Below are positions 28,994 through 38,089 of a DNA stretch of 64,000 nucleotides, piece after piece. Position 1 is the stretch's first letter. Each line of letters opens with the position of its first letter. The translations under genes were made by a program, and so were the position numbers. The notes beneath the pieces are model-generated. The model did not search any database and was not told the DNA's origin. It worked only from the letters and a program-made list of their open reading frames with translations. This DNA is from Aliiroseovarius sp. M344 (GTDB taxonomy: Bacteria > Pseudomonadota > Alphaproteobacteria > Rhodobacterales > Rhodobacteraceae). The stretch is from assembly GCF_025140835.1 (NCBI RefSeq), contig NZ_CP081153.1:2418001-2482000 (forward strand), read 5' to 3'.

Positions 28994-30106
28994 TTACCGC
29001 GCGCGCAGCACCAAGGCCGTGCCAAGGCCACCAGCGGCGGCAATTGCGCCGAGGCCGACCCCACCCCGTGCTTGCAATTCATGAAACATCCGCACCGCAA
29101 GGATCGCACCGGACGCCCCAACAGGGTGGCCACGCGCCAATCCACCGCCGCCCAGATTGACGATGTCCTTGGCGATCCCTGCCCTTGTCTGGCACGCGAT
29201 GGCCTGAACGGCGAACGCCTCCATGATTTCGGTAAGTGTCAGGTCTGAAGGTTTCAGGCGTGCGCTGCCAAGCGCGTCTTTGATGGCATCGACCGGTGCC
29301 AAACCGGGCAAGGCAGGGTCGCCGGCGCGGGTGGCACCAGACAGGATGTCCACGGATGGACCCGAAAGGCGTTTTGCGACGCGGTCTGAGACGACAAGAC
29401 AAAACGCAGCCCCATCCGCCGCGACGGCCATATTGGCCGCGGTGACGTCACCAGACACCACCGGGGCGCGTGCGCAGATCGACGGCGTCAGGGATCGGGC
29501 AAAGCCATCTCGCACGTTACCCAGTATCGGAACGATTTCAGATGGCGTCGCGCCTGCGTGCCATTTGACTGCTTTCGCGTGACTGTCGATCGCCCAGTCA
29601 TCTTGGGCGCGCCTGGAAATCCCCAAGTGCCTGCCCAATGCGTCTGCGGCGGACGCCATGTCGGGATCCCTGTCCGCCCACGGCGTAAAGGGGGCCTGAT
29701 CATAGGGTTCTGGCGGGCGGCCATCCGCAAAGGTGCGTGACCTTAGGGGGCGGCGCGAATAGCTTTCCGCCCCACCGGCAATGACCACATCGTGCTGGCC
29801 GGACAAAACCATCGCCTGCGCTAACAAGATCGCATCCAACCCGCCGCAACACTGGCGATCAATGCTCAGCCCGGCGACGCTCTGCGGCAATCCAGCAGCC
29901 AGCGCCGCGCGCCGGGCCGGGTTACCGCCTGCACCCAATGCGTTGGACAAGATCAGCTCGCCGACATCTTGCTGGGCAAGTCCGGCGTCCTTTAGGATGG
30001 CAAGGATGACCGGCGCAGCCAGATCGTGAATGTCGCAGGTCGCAAACGCCCCGTCACGTGGCATGACAGGTGTGCGTCGCGCGGCAATAAGGGCGGCGTG
30101 GGTCAT
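28994..30106 (-). CDS. Thiolase-like protein lacking the C-terminal catalytic Cys
   Basis: Thiolase superfamily, 370 residues (typical is about 390). The acyl-accepting cysteine is present at Cys86 (DRQCCGGLDA) and the catalytic His is in RGHPVGASGA. The second cysteine, normally in L-C-I-G-G-G, is replaced: the C-terminus reads GLGAIAAAGGLGTAL. In characterised thiolases that cysteine is the acid-base for the incoming CoA, so ordinary thiolysis or condensation may be impaired. It is coupled by an ATGA overlap to the AMP-ligase gene, hinting at a private acyl-CoA pathway. Confidence 0.85.
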   Translation of the reverse strand: MTHAALIAARRTPVMPRDGAFATCDIHDLAAPVILAILKDAGLAQQDVGELILSNALGAGGNPARRAALAAGLPQSVAGLSIDRQCCGGLDAILLAQAMVLSGQHDVVIAGGAESYSRRPLRSRTFADGRPPEPYDQAPFTPWADRDPDMASAADALGRHLGISRRAQDDWAIDSHAKAVKWHAGATPSEIVPILGNVRDGFARSLTPSICARAPVVSGDVTAANMAVAADGAAFCLVVSDRVAKRLSGPSVDILSGATRAGDPALPGLAPVDAIKDALGSARLKPSDLTLTEIMEAFAVQAIACQTRAGIAKDIVNLGGGGLARGHPVGASGAILAVRMFHELQARGGVGLGAIAAAGGLGTALVLRAR

Positions 30107-31299
30107 GCGAGCTGCTCCAACATGTTTTCCAGTCCGATCAGGTCCGGTTTACCCGCGCTTAGCATGGGCAGGTCATCAACAAACAGGATGCGGCGCGGTG
30201 TGGCGTAGGGTCCGAGCGCGGCGCGACAGGCGTTCACGATGCCCTGCGCCAGTTCCGTGTTCTGCGGACCTTCCACTATTCCGATAATCACGTGCCCTTT
30301 TGTGGCGTCCCGAACCGGGATTGCGGCACATTTTCCAACATTCGGCAGAGTTCTCATCTGTGCCTCGATCACCTCTGGAAAAACATTGTGATCTGCCACA
30401 GTGACCATCCGATTTTTGCGCCCCAAGACCCTCAAATACCCCCCATCGTCCAATTGCCCCATCTCGCCGATGGAAAGATAGCCGTTTTGCCAGCGTGTCT
30501 CAGGGCTGGACCCATTCACATAGCTGTCAAACAGGTACGGGCTCTTAACCCAGATCTCACCCACCACTTTCGTGTCGACCCCGTGCCGATCCAACACGCG
30601 CAAGTCCACACCTGGGTAGGCGCGGCCAACAGTTCCGATGGGCGTCTCTGTATCGCTGATCGTCATAAAGCTCGTCTCGGACGCGCCGAAAAATTCGTGC
30701 AGCGCGGCATTTGGGAACAGGTCGCGCAGTTGCGCGCTGGTCAGCGCGTCAAGCTTGCCGCCTCCGCAGAAAACCCAGCGGACGGACCCTACGGGCTTGG
30801 TGCCTGCATCAACCAACAGTCGCAGTTGGGTCGGCGTCGCATAGACAACCTGAACCCCAACGTCCCGCATCGCGCTTATTTGCGCACGTGGCCGCAATCC
30901 GGTCAGAACCGCCAGATCGCTGCCCATATGTAGTGCTTCCATTGCCCCATAGAGCGTCAGCGAATGTTCAACTGCGCCGAGCACAGCATAGGACGCGGTC
31001 GCAGAAACACCGAAATGATCGCGTGTGACCTCGAAACTGGTGATCCATGAGTTGGGGCGGCGGCGAATGGTCTTGGGTGTACCGGTCGAACCTGCGCTTT
31101 GAACCATCAGCCATTGCCCGCGCGCCTCGATAGGAACGGGCGTTGTCGCTGAAGCCGTTACCGTCAAACCGTCTTTGTTGCGAAGCGCATGCACAACCGA
31201 CGCCATCGCCTGCGCCGCGGACGTGCCTGCAGCAGACACGCCGTCGCCGGGGATCGTAACGGTGCTTGCGATGTCCTGCCTGAAGTAATCGGGGATCAC
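30103..31299 (-). CDS. Short AMP-dependent acyl ligase
   Basis: ANL-superfamily adenylating enzyme, 398 residues from the preferred GTG start, compared with 500-600 for acyl-CoA synthetases. About 100-120 N-terminal residues are missing. The A3 loop is VQSAGSTGTPKTIRR, FFGASETSF matches A5, and GEIWVKSPYLFDSYV and GYLSIGEMGQLDDGGYLRVLGRKNRMV match A7-A8. The end has PMLSAGKPDLIGLE, with a candidate A10 lysine. AAGGA lies 7 bases before the GTG at 31299; another GTG at 31332 lacks such a site. The substrate is unknown. Confidence 0.78.
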   Translation of the reverse strand: MIPDYFRQDIASTVTIPGDGVSAAGTSAAQAMASVVHALRNKDGLTVTASATTPVPIEARGQWLMVQSAGSTGTPKTIRRRPNSWITSFEVTRDHFGVSATASYAVLGAVEHSLTLYGAMEALHMGSDLAVLTGLRPRAQISAMRDVGVQVVYATPTQLRLLVDAGTKPVGSVRWVFCGGGKLDALTSAQLRDLFPNAALHEFFGASETSFMTISDTETPIGTVGRAYPGVDLRVLDRHGVDTKVVGEIWVKSPYLFDSYVNGSSPETRWQNGYLSIGEMGQLDDGGYLRVLGRKNRMVTVADHNVFPEVIEAQMRTLPNVGKCAAIPVRDATKGHVIIGIVEGPQNTELAQGIVNACRAALGPYATPRRILFVDDLPMLSAGKPDLIGLENMLEQLA

Positions 31300-31398
31300 A
31301 TCGGGGTCCTTCGTGCAGTTTGCGTGCCGCACTATGCGACGGACCGCCGCCCCTCACCAGTCCCAATGCGCAGACAAAACGGCGCCTTAGTGCGGTTG

Positions 31399-31433
31399 GT
31401 GGGGGCAGCATCAATGCTGATGACCGCCCCCAC
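31399..31433 (-). terminator. GC-rich hairpin after the sugar ABC ATPase gene
   Basis: GTGGGGGC (31399-31406) pairs with GCCCCCAC (31426-31433), and the loop contains AGCATCAATGCT. It sits just past the stop of the sugar ABC operon. There is no T-tract, so it may be a terminator or an mRNA 3' stabiliser. Confidence 0.4.
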
Positions 31434-31456
31434 AAACCCACTGGAGCCTTTTGCGA

Positions 31457-32554
31457 TTAGTTCAGACGGTGGCCGCTATCCGGTGCGAAATATGACACTT
31501 TGCTCATGTCGAACGACAGGTCGAGCATCTTACCCGGTGTCGCGACCGTTTCCGCATGCAGGCGCGCGGTGACCTGCTTTCCACCAAGCTCTGAAACCAC
31601 ATAAGTGTCTGCGCCCGCAGGCTCGACCATATCCACAAGGCAGGACGCTTCCTGCACCGCGTCTCCGGCCCGGAACCCTGCCTCGGCAATGTCTTCAGGG
31701 CGCAGGCCAAGGATCACATCCTCGGGAAGGGTTGGTGCATGTTCATCAACCAAAACAAGGGGTTCACCGTTGCCGCGTGCAATCTCGATATGCGCACCTT
31801 TTCCATTTGCGCGGGCTTTTGCCGGGATCAGGTTCATCGCGGGCGAGCCCATGAAGTCAGCGACAAACAGGTTGGCAGGCCTGTTGTAAATCTCGGACGG
31901 CGATCCGATCTGCTGAATGATCCCGCCTTTCAGAACCACGATCTTGGTGGCCAGCGTCATTGCTTCGATCTGGTCATGGGTCACATAGACCATAGTCGCG
32001 CCAAGGGTATGGTGCAGCTTCTTGATCTCGGACCGCATTTCGACCCGTAGCTTGGCATCAAGGTTGGAAAGAGGTTCGTCAAACAGAAACAGCTTGGGAT
32101 CGCGGACCAGCGCGCGGCCCATGGCCACCCGTTGGCGCTGCCCCCCCGACAATTGGCCGGGACGGCGATGCAGAAGCTGCTCAATCTGCAACTGCGTGGC
32201 CACTTCATCCAACTTGCGCGCTTGGGTTTCTGCGTCAACGCCACGCACTTTCATCCCAAAGGTGATGTTCTTGGCGACAGTCATAGTCGGATAGAGCGCG
32301 TAAGATTGGAACACCATCGCGATGTCACGATCCTTGGGACTGACATCGGTCATGTTTTTCCCGCCGATCATCAAATCTCCGCTGGTGATCGGCTCCAGCC
32401 CCGCGATGCAGTTCAGAAGCGTAGATTTGCCGCAGCCGGAGGGTCCAACCAGCACAAGGAAGTCGCCCGGTTCGATGGCGATGTTGATGTCCTTCAGGAT
32501 CTCAACCGAACCATAGTTCTTATAGAGGTTTTGGATTTCAAGAATGGGTGCCAT
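31457..32554 (-). CDS. Sugar ABC transporter ATP-binding protein (UgpC/MalK type)
   Basis: ATPase of a CUT1-type carbohydrate importer, 365 residues. Walker A is GPSGCGKST, the signature is [15 protein letters not shown], and Walker B is LFLFDEPLSNLDAKLR. The C-terminal part (about 235-365) is the TOBE/MalK regulatory extension. [13 protein letters not shown] is the usual UgpC-type context. It is the last gene of the binding protein-permease-permease-ATPase operon. Confidence 0.93.
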   Translation of the reverse strand: MAPILEIQNLYKNYGSVEILKDINIAIEPGDFLVLVGPSGCGKSTLLNCIAGLEPITSGDLMIGGKNMTDVSPKDRDIAMVFQSYALYPTMTVAKNITFGMKVRGVDAETQARKLDEVATQLQIEQLLHRRPGQLSGGQRQRVAMGRALVRDPKLFLFDEPLSNLDAKLRVEMRSEIKKLHHTLGATMVYVTHDQIEAMTLATKIVVLKGGIIQQIGSPSEIYNRPANLFVADFMGSPAMNLIPAKARANGKGAHIEIARGNGEPLVLVDEHAPTLPEDVILGLRPEDIAEAGFRAGDAVQEASCLVDMVEPAGADTYVVSELGGKQVTARLHAETVATPGKMLDLSFDMSKVSYFAPDSGHRLN

Positions 32555-32559
32555 GGGTC

Positions 32560-33453
32560 TTATCCCTTTACAGAGCCCGCGGTCAGTCCGCGGATGAAGT
32601 ATTTGCCAGCGACGACATAGACAAGCAGTGTCGGGGCGGCGGCGATGATCGCGGCGGCCATATCGACATTGTATTCCTTAACGCCAGTGGTCGAATTAAC
32701 GATGTTGTTCAGCGCGACGGTCACAGGTTGCGTACCGGCCTGGCTGAATGACACCCCGAACAGGAAGTCGTTCCAGATCTGTGTGAACTGCCAGATGACG
32801 GTCACAACGATGATCGGCAGACTAAGCGGCAGGAAGATCGACCAGAAGATGCGGAAGAACCCTGCCCCGTCCACCTTGGCCGCTTTGGTCAACTCGGACG
32901 GAATGGAAACGTAATAGTTGCGGAAAAACAGCGTCGTGAAACCGATCCCATAGATGACATGCACGAAGATCAGTCCCGGAATGGTTCCGGCAATGCCCAT
33001 CATGCCCAGCAGACGCGCCATCGGCAGAAGGACCACCTGAAACGGGATGAAGCAGCCAAACAGCATCAGCGAGAAGATGATATTTGCGCCTGGAAAGCGC
33101 CACTGCGCCACCACATAGCCGTTCAATGCACCGATAAAAGTCGAGATTGCGACTGCGGGCACCGCCAGCATCACTGAGTTCCAGAAATAAGGGCGAAGAC
33201 CCTCGCATTGGATGCCGGTGCAAGCGCCGGACCATGCGGTTTTCCACGCGTCAAATGTGACTTCTCGGGGCAAGGCGACAAGGCTGCCTGTGCGGATTTC
33301 TTCCAGGCTTTTCAGCGAGGTGGTGACCATCACGAACAGCGGCATCAGATAGTAGAGCGCGAACAGGCCAAGTAGAATGTAAAGCACCCAACGCAGGGCG
33401 ATCTTTCCGAACGCGCTGCTTTTCTTTGCGGATGGATATGCAAGATCAGTCAT
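32560..33453 (-). CDS. Carbohydrate ABC transporter permease (MalG type)
   Basis: Inner-membrane permease of 297 residues with six helices. The EAA loop is PSELTKAAKVDGAGFFRIFWSIFLPL. The start MTDLAYPSAKKS at 33453 overlaps the end of the upstream permease gene by 8 bases. The open frame reaching 33507 lies wholly inside that gene and is discarded. It pairs with the MalF-type permease to form the channel. Confidence 0.92.
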   Translation of the reverse strand: MTDLAYPSAKKSSAFGKIALRWVLYILLGLFALYYLMPLFVMVTTSLKSLEEIRTGSLVALPREVTFDAWKTAWSGACTGIQCEGLRPYFWNSVMLAVPAVAISTFIGALNGYVVAQWRFPGANIIFSLMLFGCFIPFQVVLLPMARLLGMMGIAGTIPGLIFVHVIYGIGFTTLFFRNYYVSIPSELTKAAKVDGAGFFRIFWSIFLPLSLPIIVVTVIWQFTQIWNDFLFGVSFSQAGTQPVTVALNNIVNSTTGVKEYNVDMAAAIIAAAPTLLVYVVAGKYFIRGLTAGSVKG

Positions 33454-34318
33454 TTTTGGCTCGCAGTTCCGAATAGAGGTACGGCACGACAATCGTGAAC
33501 ACGACAAGCATCATGATCATGGCAGAGCTGGCTGCCTGACCGATGTCACCGCGCGAAAACGCCATGGCATACATGTAAGTTGCAGGCAGATCGGTCGCGT
33601 AACCCGGTCCACCGCCTGTCAAGGCAATGACAAGGTCAAAGCTCTTGATCGCGAGATGCGCCAGAACGATGAACGCGGACATGAAGATCGGCCCCATCGA
33701 CGGGATGATGATCGCGGAATAAATGCGCCATGTCGGGATGCCATCGACCTGTGCGGCCTTGATGATCTCCTCATCAACCGAACGAAGCCCGGCCAGAAAC
33801 AGTGCCATCACAAAGCCAGAGCTTTGCCAGACGGCCGCAATAACAATGGTGTAGATCGCGAAATCTGGGTTCACCAGCCAGTCGAACGAGAAGCTTTCAA
33901 ACCCCCAGCTGCGCACAGTCGCCTGAATGCCCAAACCGGGGTTCAGTATCCATTTCCACGCTGTCCCGGTCACGATCATCGACAGTGCCATTGGGTACAG
34001 ATAAATCGTACGGATTACGCCCTCGGTCCGGATTTTCTGGTCCAGAAGGATCGCAAGAAGAAGCCCCAGCACCATCGCAATGATGATGAACAATGCGCCG
34101 AAAATGAAAAGGTTGTTTATTGCTGTGTCCCAACGGGGTGAAGCAAACAAGCGTTCATATTGAATGGTGCCCTCGATCTCGTATTTAGGCAGCAGACGAG
34201 AGCGGGTCAAAGAGACCCAGGCCGTCCAAGCGATAAACCCATATACGAAAACGAGAACAGCGATGAATGAGGGTGCCAGCACCATCTTGGGCAGGTGCGT
34301 TTCCAGCCATTTTGTCAT
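33446..34318 (-). CDS. Sugar ABC transporter permease (MalF type)
   Basis: Inner-membrane permease of 290 residues with six helices at about 13-35, 75-97, 108-128, 155-180, 207-230 and 262-282. The EAA loop is DEEIIKAAQVDGIPTWRIYSAIIIPS. It follows the binding-protein gene across a strong hairpin and overlaps the second permease by 8 bases. Confidence 0.92.
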   Translation of the reverse strand: MTKWLETHLPKMVLAPSFIAVLVFVYGFIAWTAWVSLTRSRLLPKYEIEGTIQYERLFASPRWDTAINNLFIFGALFIIIAMVLGLLLAILLDQKIRTEGVIRTIYLYPMALSMIVTGTAWKWILNPGLGIQATVRSWGFESFSFDWLVNPDFAIYTIVIAAVWQSSGFVMALFLAGLRSVDEEIIKAAQVDGIPTWRIYSAIIIPSMGPIFMSAFIVLAHLAIKSFDLVIALTGGGPGYATDLPATYMYAMAFSRGDIGQAASSAMIMMLVVFTIVVPYLYSELRAKND

Positions 34319-34337
34319 CAGATCAGTCCCCGGATGG

Positions 34338-34372
34338 CTTCGCCCCCAGCCCGGTATTGGGCGGGGGCGAAG
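34338..34372 (-). promoter_or_regulatory. Intergenic hairpin between binding protein and permease genes
   Basis: CTTCGCCCCC (34338-34347) pairs with GGGGGCGAAG (34363-34372), with a further GCCC/GGGC pair inside. The position after the binding-protein gene fits a stabiliser or attenuator that lets the binding protein be made in excess over the membrane subunits. Confidence 0.6.
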
Positions 34373-34381
34373 TGGTCGGTT

Positions 34382-35626
34382 TTACATGCTATTGGCGACA
34401 GCGTCGGCCAGCATCTGGACAGCGTCAGCCGACGACATATCCGAGTTGAAATGCGCGGTCACAACATCGGTGATCGCACCGGCCTGCGCACCGCGCAGCG
34501 CCATACCATGCGCATAGCTTGGCAGCAGAGAGCCACCGTCAGCGCTGGCATTCATGTCAGCCGAAGACGTAAGCGCGCAGCTGTCGAACTCGTCCAAAGC
34601 GACGTCAACACGTGCAGGGATCGACCCCTTGTTCAGGTTGAACACTTTCTGGAAGTTCTTGCCGACGATCAGCTCTGCCAGAAGATCCTGACCGGCTTTC
34701 TTGTCGTCACCGTCCACATTGAACATGGCAAAACTGTCAACATTGTACAGGAAGCCTTCACCCGGTGTCGATTGGCACAGGAAGTCTTCGCCCGGCACTT
34801 TGCCAGCCGCAAGGAATTCACCCTTGGCCCAGTCACCCATGATTTGGAATGCAGCCTCGCCGTTCATGACCATGGCAGTCGCCAGGTTCCAGTCACGACC
34901 CGAGAAGTTGTCATCCACATAGCCGCGCATTTTGCGCATCTGATCGAAAACAGCGACCATGCCATCCGACGTCAAAGTGTCCTTGTCCAGGTCCACAAAC
35001 GCTTTCTTGAACCCATCCGGGCCAAGAATGCCCAGCGCGACGGCTTCAAAAACGGTAGCGTCCTGCCAAGCCTGACCACCATGGGCCAGCGGGATGACGC
35101 CAGCGGCCAACAGCTTGTCAGCGGCAGCGTTGAACTCGTCCCAAGTTGTCGGCATCGTGATGCCATTGGCTTCCAACACGCCCGCATTGGCCCAGATCCA
35201 GTCGATCCGGTGCACGTTCACGGGTGCCGCACACCATGTGCCTTCGCATTTCATGTGGTTTGCAATCGAGTCAGGCAAAACATCTGCCCAGCCGTTTGCA
35301 TCGGCAACAGCCGAGATATCAGCCAGAACGCCTTCTTCATACCATTCCTGAATGGCGGGGCCTTTCAACTGAACGGCTGTCGGAGCATTGCCTGACAAAA
35401 CACGTGCGCGCAGGGCGGTCATAGCGGCATCGCCACCACCACCAGCAACTGGCATATCGGTCCAGGTGCCACCTTTTGAGGCGAATTCTTCCTGCAGGAC
35501 GGCCACGGATTTGGCTTCGCCACCCGAGGTCCACCAGTGCAACACTTCAGCTTGCGGTTCGGCCACTGCAACGCTGCTTGCCATGACAGCAAACGCGGAT
35601 ACGGCCGCAAAAGCGGTTCTTTTCAT
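34382..35626 (-). CDS. Sugar ABC transporter substrate-binding protein
   Basis: Periplasmic family-1 solute-binding protein, 414 residues. The signal peptide is MKRTAFAAVSAFAVMASSVA followed by VAEPQAE. Mature-protein features include VLHWWTSGGEAKSVAVLQ and GKGPAIQEW-type blocks typical of carbohydrate binders in this group. The start at 35626 has GGGAGG 9 bases upstream; an in-frame start at 35704 is rejected. It heads the sugar ABC operon and is divergent from the two-component system, which probably controls it. Confidence 0.92.
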   Translation of the reverse strand: MKRTAFAAVSAFAVMASSVAVAEPQAEVLHWWTSGGEAKSVAVLQEEFASKGGTWTDMPVAGGGGDAAMTALRARVLSGNAPTAVQLKGPAIQEWYEEGVLADISAVADANGWADVLPDSIANHMKCEGTWCAAPVNVHRIDWIWANAGVLEANGITMPTTWDEFNAAADKLLAAGVIPLAHGGQAWQDATVFEAVALGILGPDGFKKAFVDLDKDTLTSDGMVAVFDQMRKMRGYVDDNFSGRDWNLATAMVMNGEAAFQIMGDWAKGEFLAAGKVPGEDFLCQSTPGEGFLYNVDSFAMFNVDGDDKKAGQDLLAELIVGKNFQKVFNLNKGSIPARVDVALDEFDSCALTSSADMNASADGGSLLPSYAHGMALRGAQAGAITDVVTAHFNSDMSSADAVQMLADAVANSM

Positions 35627-35754
35627 ATTAGAGTCCTCCCATAATCTGCCACCCTCCACGGCGGCGATAGCGTTATCATGCCGTGCAGTGCCGAGTCGGA
35701 ACAACGGTCAACTTCAGCTTATGGCGCCCGCCGATGCAGATTTCTTGTCAATCT

Positions 35755-35804
35755 GTTACAGCTTGTTACCTAGACCTTGATTCTGTTGCTTGTTGTTACA
35801 ATGC
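35755..35804. promoter_or_regulatory. Phased decamer repeats, candidate OmpR-type response regulator sites
   Basis: Five successive decamers begin TGTTAC (35755), TGTTAC (35765), ACCTTG (35775), TGTTGC (35785) and TGTTAC (35795). Four of the five share TGTT(A/G)C in strict 10-bp register, as two tandem pairs. OmpR/PhoB-family regulators bind such tandem repeats, and the adjacent gene encodes one. The array lies between the divergent binding-protein and response-regulator genes. Confidence 0.55.
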
Positions 35805-35847
35805 AGACCATGAGGATCCGGGTTTTCACCGGGAGGGGACCCTGAGA

Positions 35848-36582
35848 GTGACAATTCCAAGACTACTTGTTGTTGATGACGACGCAGACATGCGGTCAAT
35901 GATGACGCAGTTTCTGCAAAAGCAGGGGTTTATCGCGCTGCCAGCCGCGACAGAACACCAAATCCGCCATCACCTAGAGGCCGGACGCATCGACCTTATC
36001 TTGCTGGACGTGATGCTTGGTGATGAAAACGGGGTCGAAATCTGTGGCCGTCTTCGCGCCAAACAAGAGGTTCCGATCATCCTTGTCTCGGCCTTGTCTG
36101 CCGACCACCAACGCATGGCCGGATACGAGGTCGGTGCAGACGACTATATCGCCAAACCGTTCAATCCGGAGCTTTTGCTGGCCCGCGTGCGGGCGGTGCT
36201 GCTCCGCGCGCAGCGCACGCCGTCACTGTCCTATCGCCGCCGCGTCTCTGTGTTTCAGTTCGGTGGTTGGGTGTATGACGGCAAGCGCGACGAAGTGCTG
36301 TCGCCCGAAGGGTTTCAGGTTGCCCTATCACAGCGCGAAACAGCACTTCTGAAGGTTTTGTTGGCCAATCCTCATATTCCGCTGACACGCGAAGAAATTG
36401 CGGGCGCGCTGGATGTTACGGGTGATACGGACCAGCCTGAAGTCACCAGCCGCGCAATTGACGTTTTGGTCGGGCGGCTTCGCTCGAAAATCGAGAAGAA
36501 CCCCAAAGATCCGCAGATGCTGCGAACCGAACGTGGCACCGGGTATATCTTTGCCGTCGACGTTAAGGTCGAAGACACCTGA
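35848..36582 (+). CDS. OmpR-family response regulator
   Basis: DNA-binding response regulator of 244 residues. Receiver domain: acidic pocket VVDDDAD, phosphorylation site Asp54 (LILLDVMLGDENG), conserved Lys in AKPF. A C-terminal winged-helix domain follows (LSQRETALLKVLLANPHIPLTREEIAGAL, RAIDVLVGRLRSKIE, RTERGTGYIFA). The GTG start at 35848 has GGGAGGGG upstream. The next gene, its kinase, overlaps by one base. The divergent sugar ABC operon and phased repeats suggest its target. Confidence 0.93.
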   Translation: MTIPRLLVVDDDADMRSMMTQFLQKQGFIALPAATEHQIRHHLEAGRIDLILLDVMLGDENGVEICGRLRAKQEVPIILVSALSADHQRMAGYEVGADDYIAKPFNPELLLARVRAVLLRAQRTPSLSYRRRVSVFQFGGWVYDGKRDEVLSPEGFQVALSQRETALLKVLLANPHIPLTREEIAGALDVTGDTDQPEVTSRAIDVLVGRLRSKIEKNPKDPQMLRTERGTGYIFAVDVKVEDT

Positions 36583-38030
36583 TGGCCCAACGACCATCCC
36601 TGCGCCTGATCGGCGGTGCGTGGGTCGCACTGGCCTTCGTGGCTGGCGTCACAGCGGCAGGACTGTGGTTGGGGTCGTCGCGGGCGTGGGATCAACATCT
36701 GTCGCGCGCCTATGCCGCCGGTTTCACCGTTTATGAAACGCTGCGCCTTGGGGTGCATCCCGACGATCAGATATCAATCAACCAATTGTCGATCGACAAT
36801 GCCGCGCTTGCCGAGGCGGGCGACTTCGATCGGCTTCCAGATGTTCCCCGCCCTGCTTATGTCACCAATGTCTCGATCCTGATCAACACGACGTCGCCAA
36901 CGGACCGTGCGGTGTTGACCCTAGGCATCGTCTCCGATCAGCTTGTCTATCCCGTGTCTGACATCGTTTCGACCAACGACCTGATCCCAGCTGAGAAATT
37001 GGGTAAAGTGACGCGATTGCTGGCGACCTATTGCAGCGAACCCATCCTATTTGCACGGTATGCTGGCAAGCCTTGGCAACGCGTCGATGGCACCAATATC
37101 TGGGGGTGCGATCAAGCCCCGTCTGACATGCGCGTGCCGGTCGCCATCGTGGCTATGATCGCATTGGCAGCCTTGCTGACCCATGTCGGGAATACGGCCG
37201 CGAGTTTTGAAACCTTCGCCTTGGCGCTGCGATCCCGGCGCCGCTTTGGCGGCCCCGAAAGTTATGACACCGAGGGACCGACCGAACTGCGCAACATCGT
37301 GGCGGCAGTAAACTCTTACCTTGAGGCCGAACGCGACCAACTTGCCCAGCGCGCCATGGTCCTGTCCGGTGTGAGCCACGATTTGGGCACCCCGGCCACT
37401 CGGCTCAGACTGCGAGCGGCGCTTATCGAAGACGAGAAGCTGCGCGGGAAGCTGGAAGCAGACATCGACCAGATGACCGGTATGATCGAAAGCGTGCTGA
37501 CCTATACTCAGTCCGAAATCAACGCCGAAGAACCAAAGCAGCTTTCGCTGACCTCGCTGATTGATGCGCTGGTTGCGGACTATCAGGACACTGGCAGCCC
37601 GGTCTCGGTGCGTGAGCATGAGCCGGTGATCGTCGAAAGCGCAGGTTCAGTTTTCATGTCACGCAAGGGCTACAGCACTTTACCGGACGAACGCCGGGTG
37701 TTGGTGACAGCGCGCCCGATCTCGCTTCAGCGCGCGATTACCAATCTGATCGACAATGCCCTGAAATACGGACGCCGTGCGATGGTCGATTTGGAAACCG
37801 ACGCAAACACGGCAACCATTATCGTCGAGGACGAAGGCTCTGACTATTCCGTTGCGGATGTCGAGCGCATGATGGCGCCGTTTGAACGCGGCGAAAACAC
37901 GATGAATACCAGTGGGTTCGGTCTGGGACTGACCATCGTCTCTACCGTCGCCAACCAACATGGTGGCTCGTTGCGATTTGAAGCGGGGGCAAAGGGGTTA
38001 AGGGCGCGACTTACGATCCAACGAAACTGA
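36582..38030 (+). CDS. Sensor histidine kinase
   Basis: Inner-membrane kinase of 482 residues, cognate to the preceding regulator. A first helix (about 8-30) and a second (about 186-206) bracket a periplasmic sensor domain of about 155 residues. The HisKA motif is SGVSHDLGTPATRLRLR with His266. The ATPase domain has NLIDNALKYG (N box), VEDEGSD (G1; usually D-x-G) and GFGLGLTIV (G2). The sensor matches nothing I recognise. It may sense the solute or the loaded binding protein of the divergent sugar importer. Confidence 0.92.
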   Translation: MAQRPSLRLIGGAWVALAFVAGVTAAGLWLGSSRAWDQHLSRAYAAGFTVYETLRLGVHPDDQISINQLSIDNAALAEAGDFDRLPDVPRPAYVTNVSILINTTSPTDRAVLTLGIVSDQLVYPVSDIVSTNDLIPAEKLGKVTRLLATYCSEPILFARYAGKPWQRVDGTNIWGCDQAPSDMRVPVAIVAMIALAALLTHVGNTAASFETFALALRSRRRFGGPESYDTEGPTELRNIVAAVNSYLEAERDQLAQRAMVLSGVSHDLGTPATRLRLRAALIEDEKLRGKLEADIDQMTGMIESVLTYTQSEINAEEPKQLSLTSLIDALVADYQDTGSPVSVREHEPVIVESAGSVFMSRKGYSTLPDERRVLVTARPISLQRAITNLIDNALKYGRRAMVDLETDANTATIIVEDEGSDYSVADVERMMAPFERGENTMNTSGFGLGLTIVSTVANQHGGSLRFEAGAKGLRARLTIQRN

Positions 38031-38046
38031 CCAATTCGCGGGTAGT

Positions 38047-38077
38047 GTCCGCCCGACACAAGCTGCGCCGGACGGAC
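38047..38077. terminator. Hairpin between convergent kinase and Usp genes
   Basis: GTCCGCCCG (38047-38055) pairs with CGGACGGAC (38069-38077) with one mismatch, followed by AGATTT. It lies in the 59-base gap between convergent genes. Confidence 0.4.
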
Positions 38078-38089
38078 AGATTTCACGTC

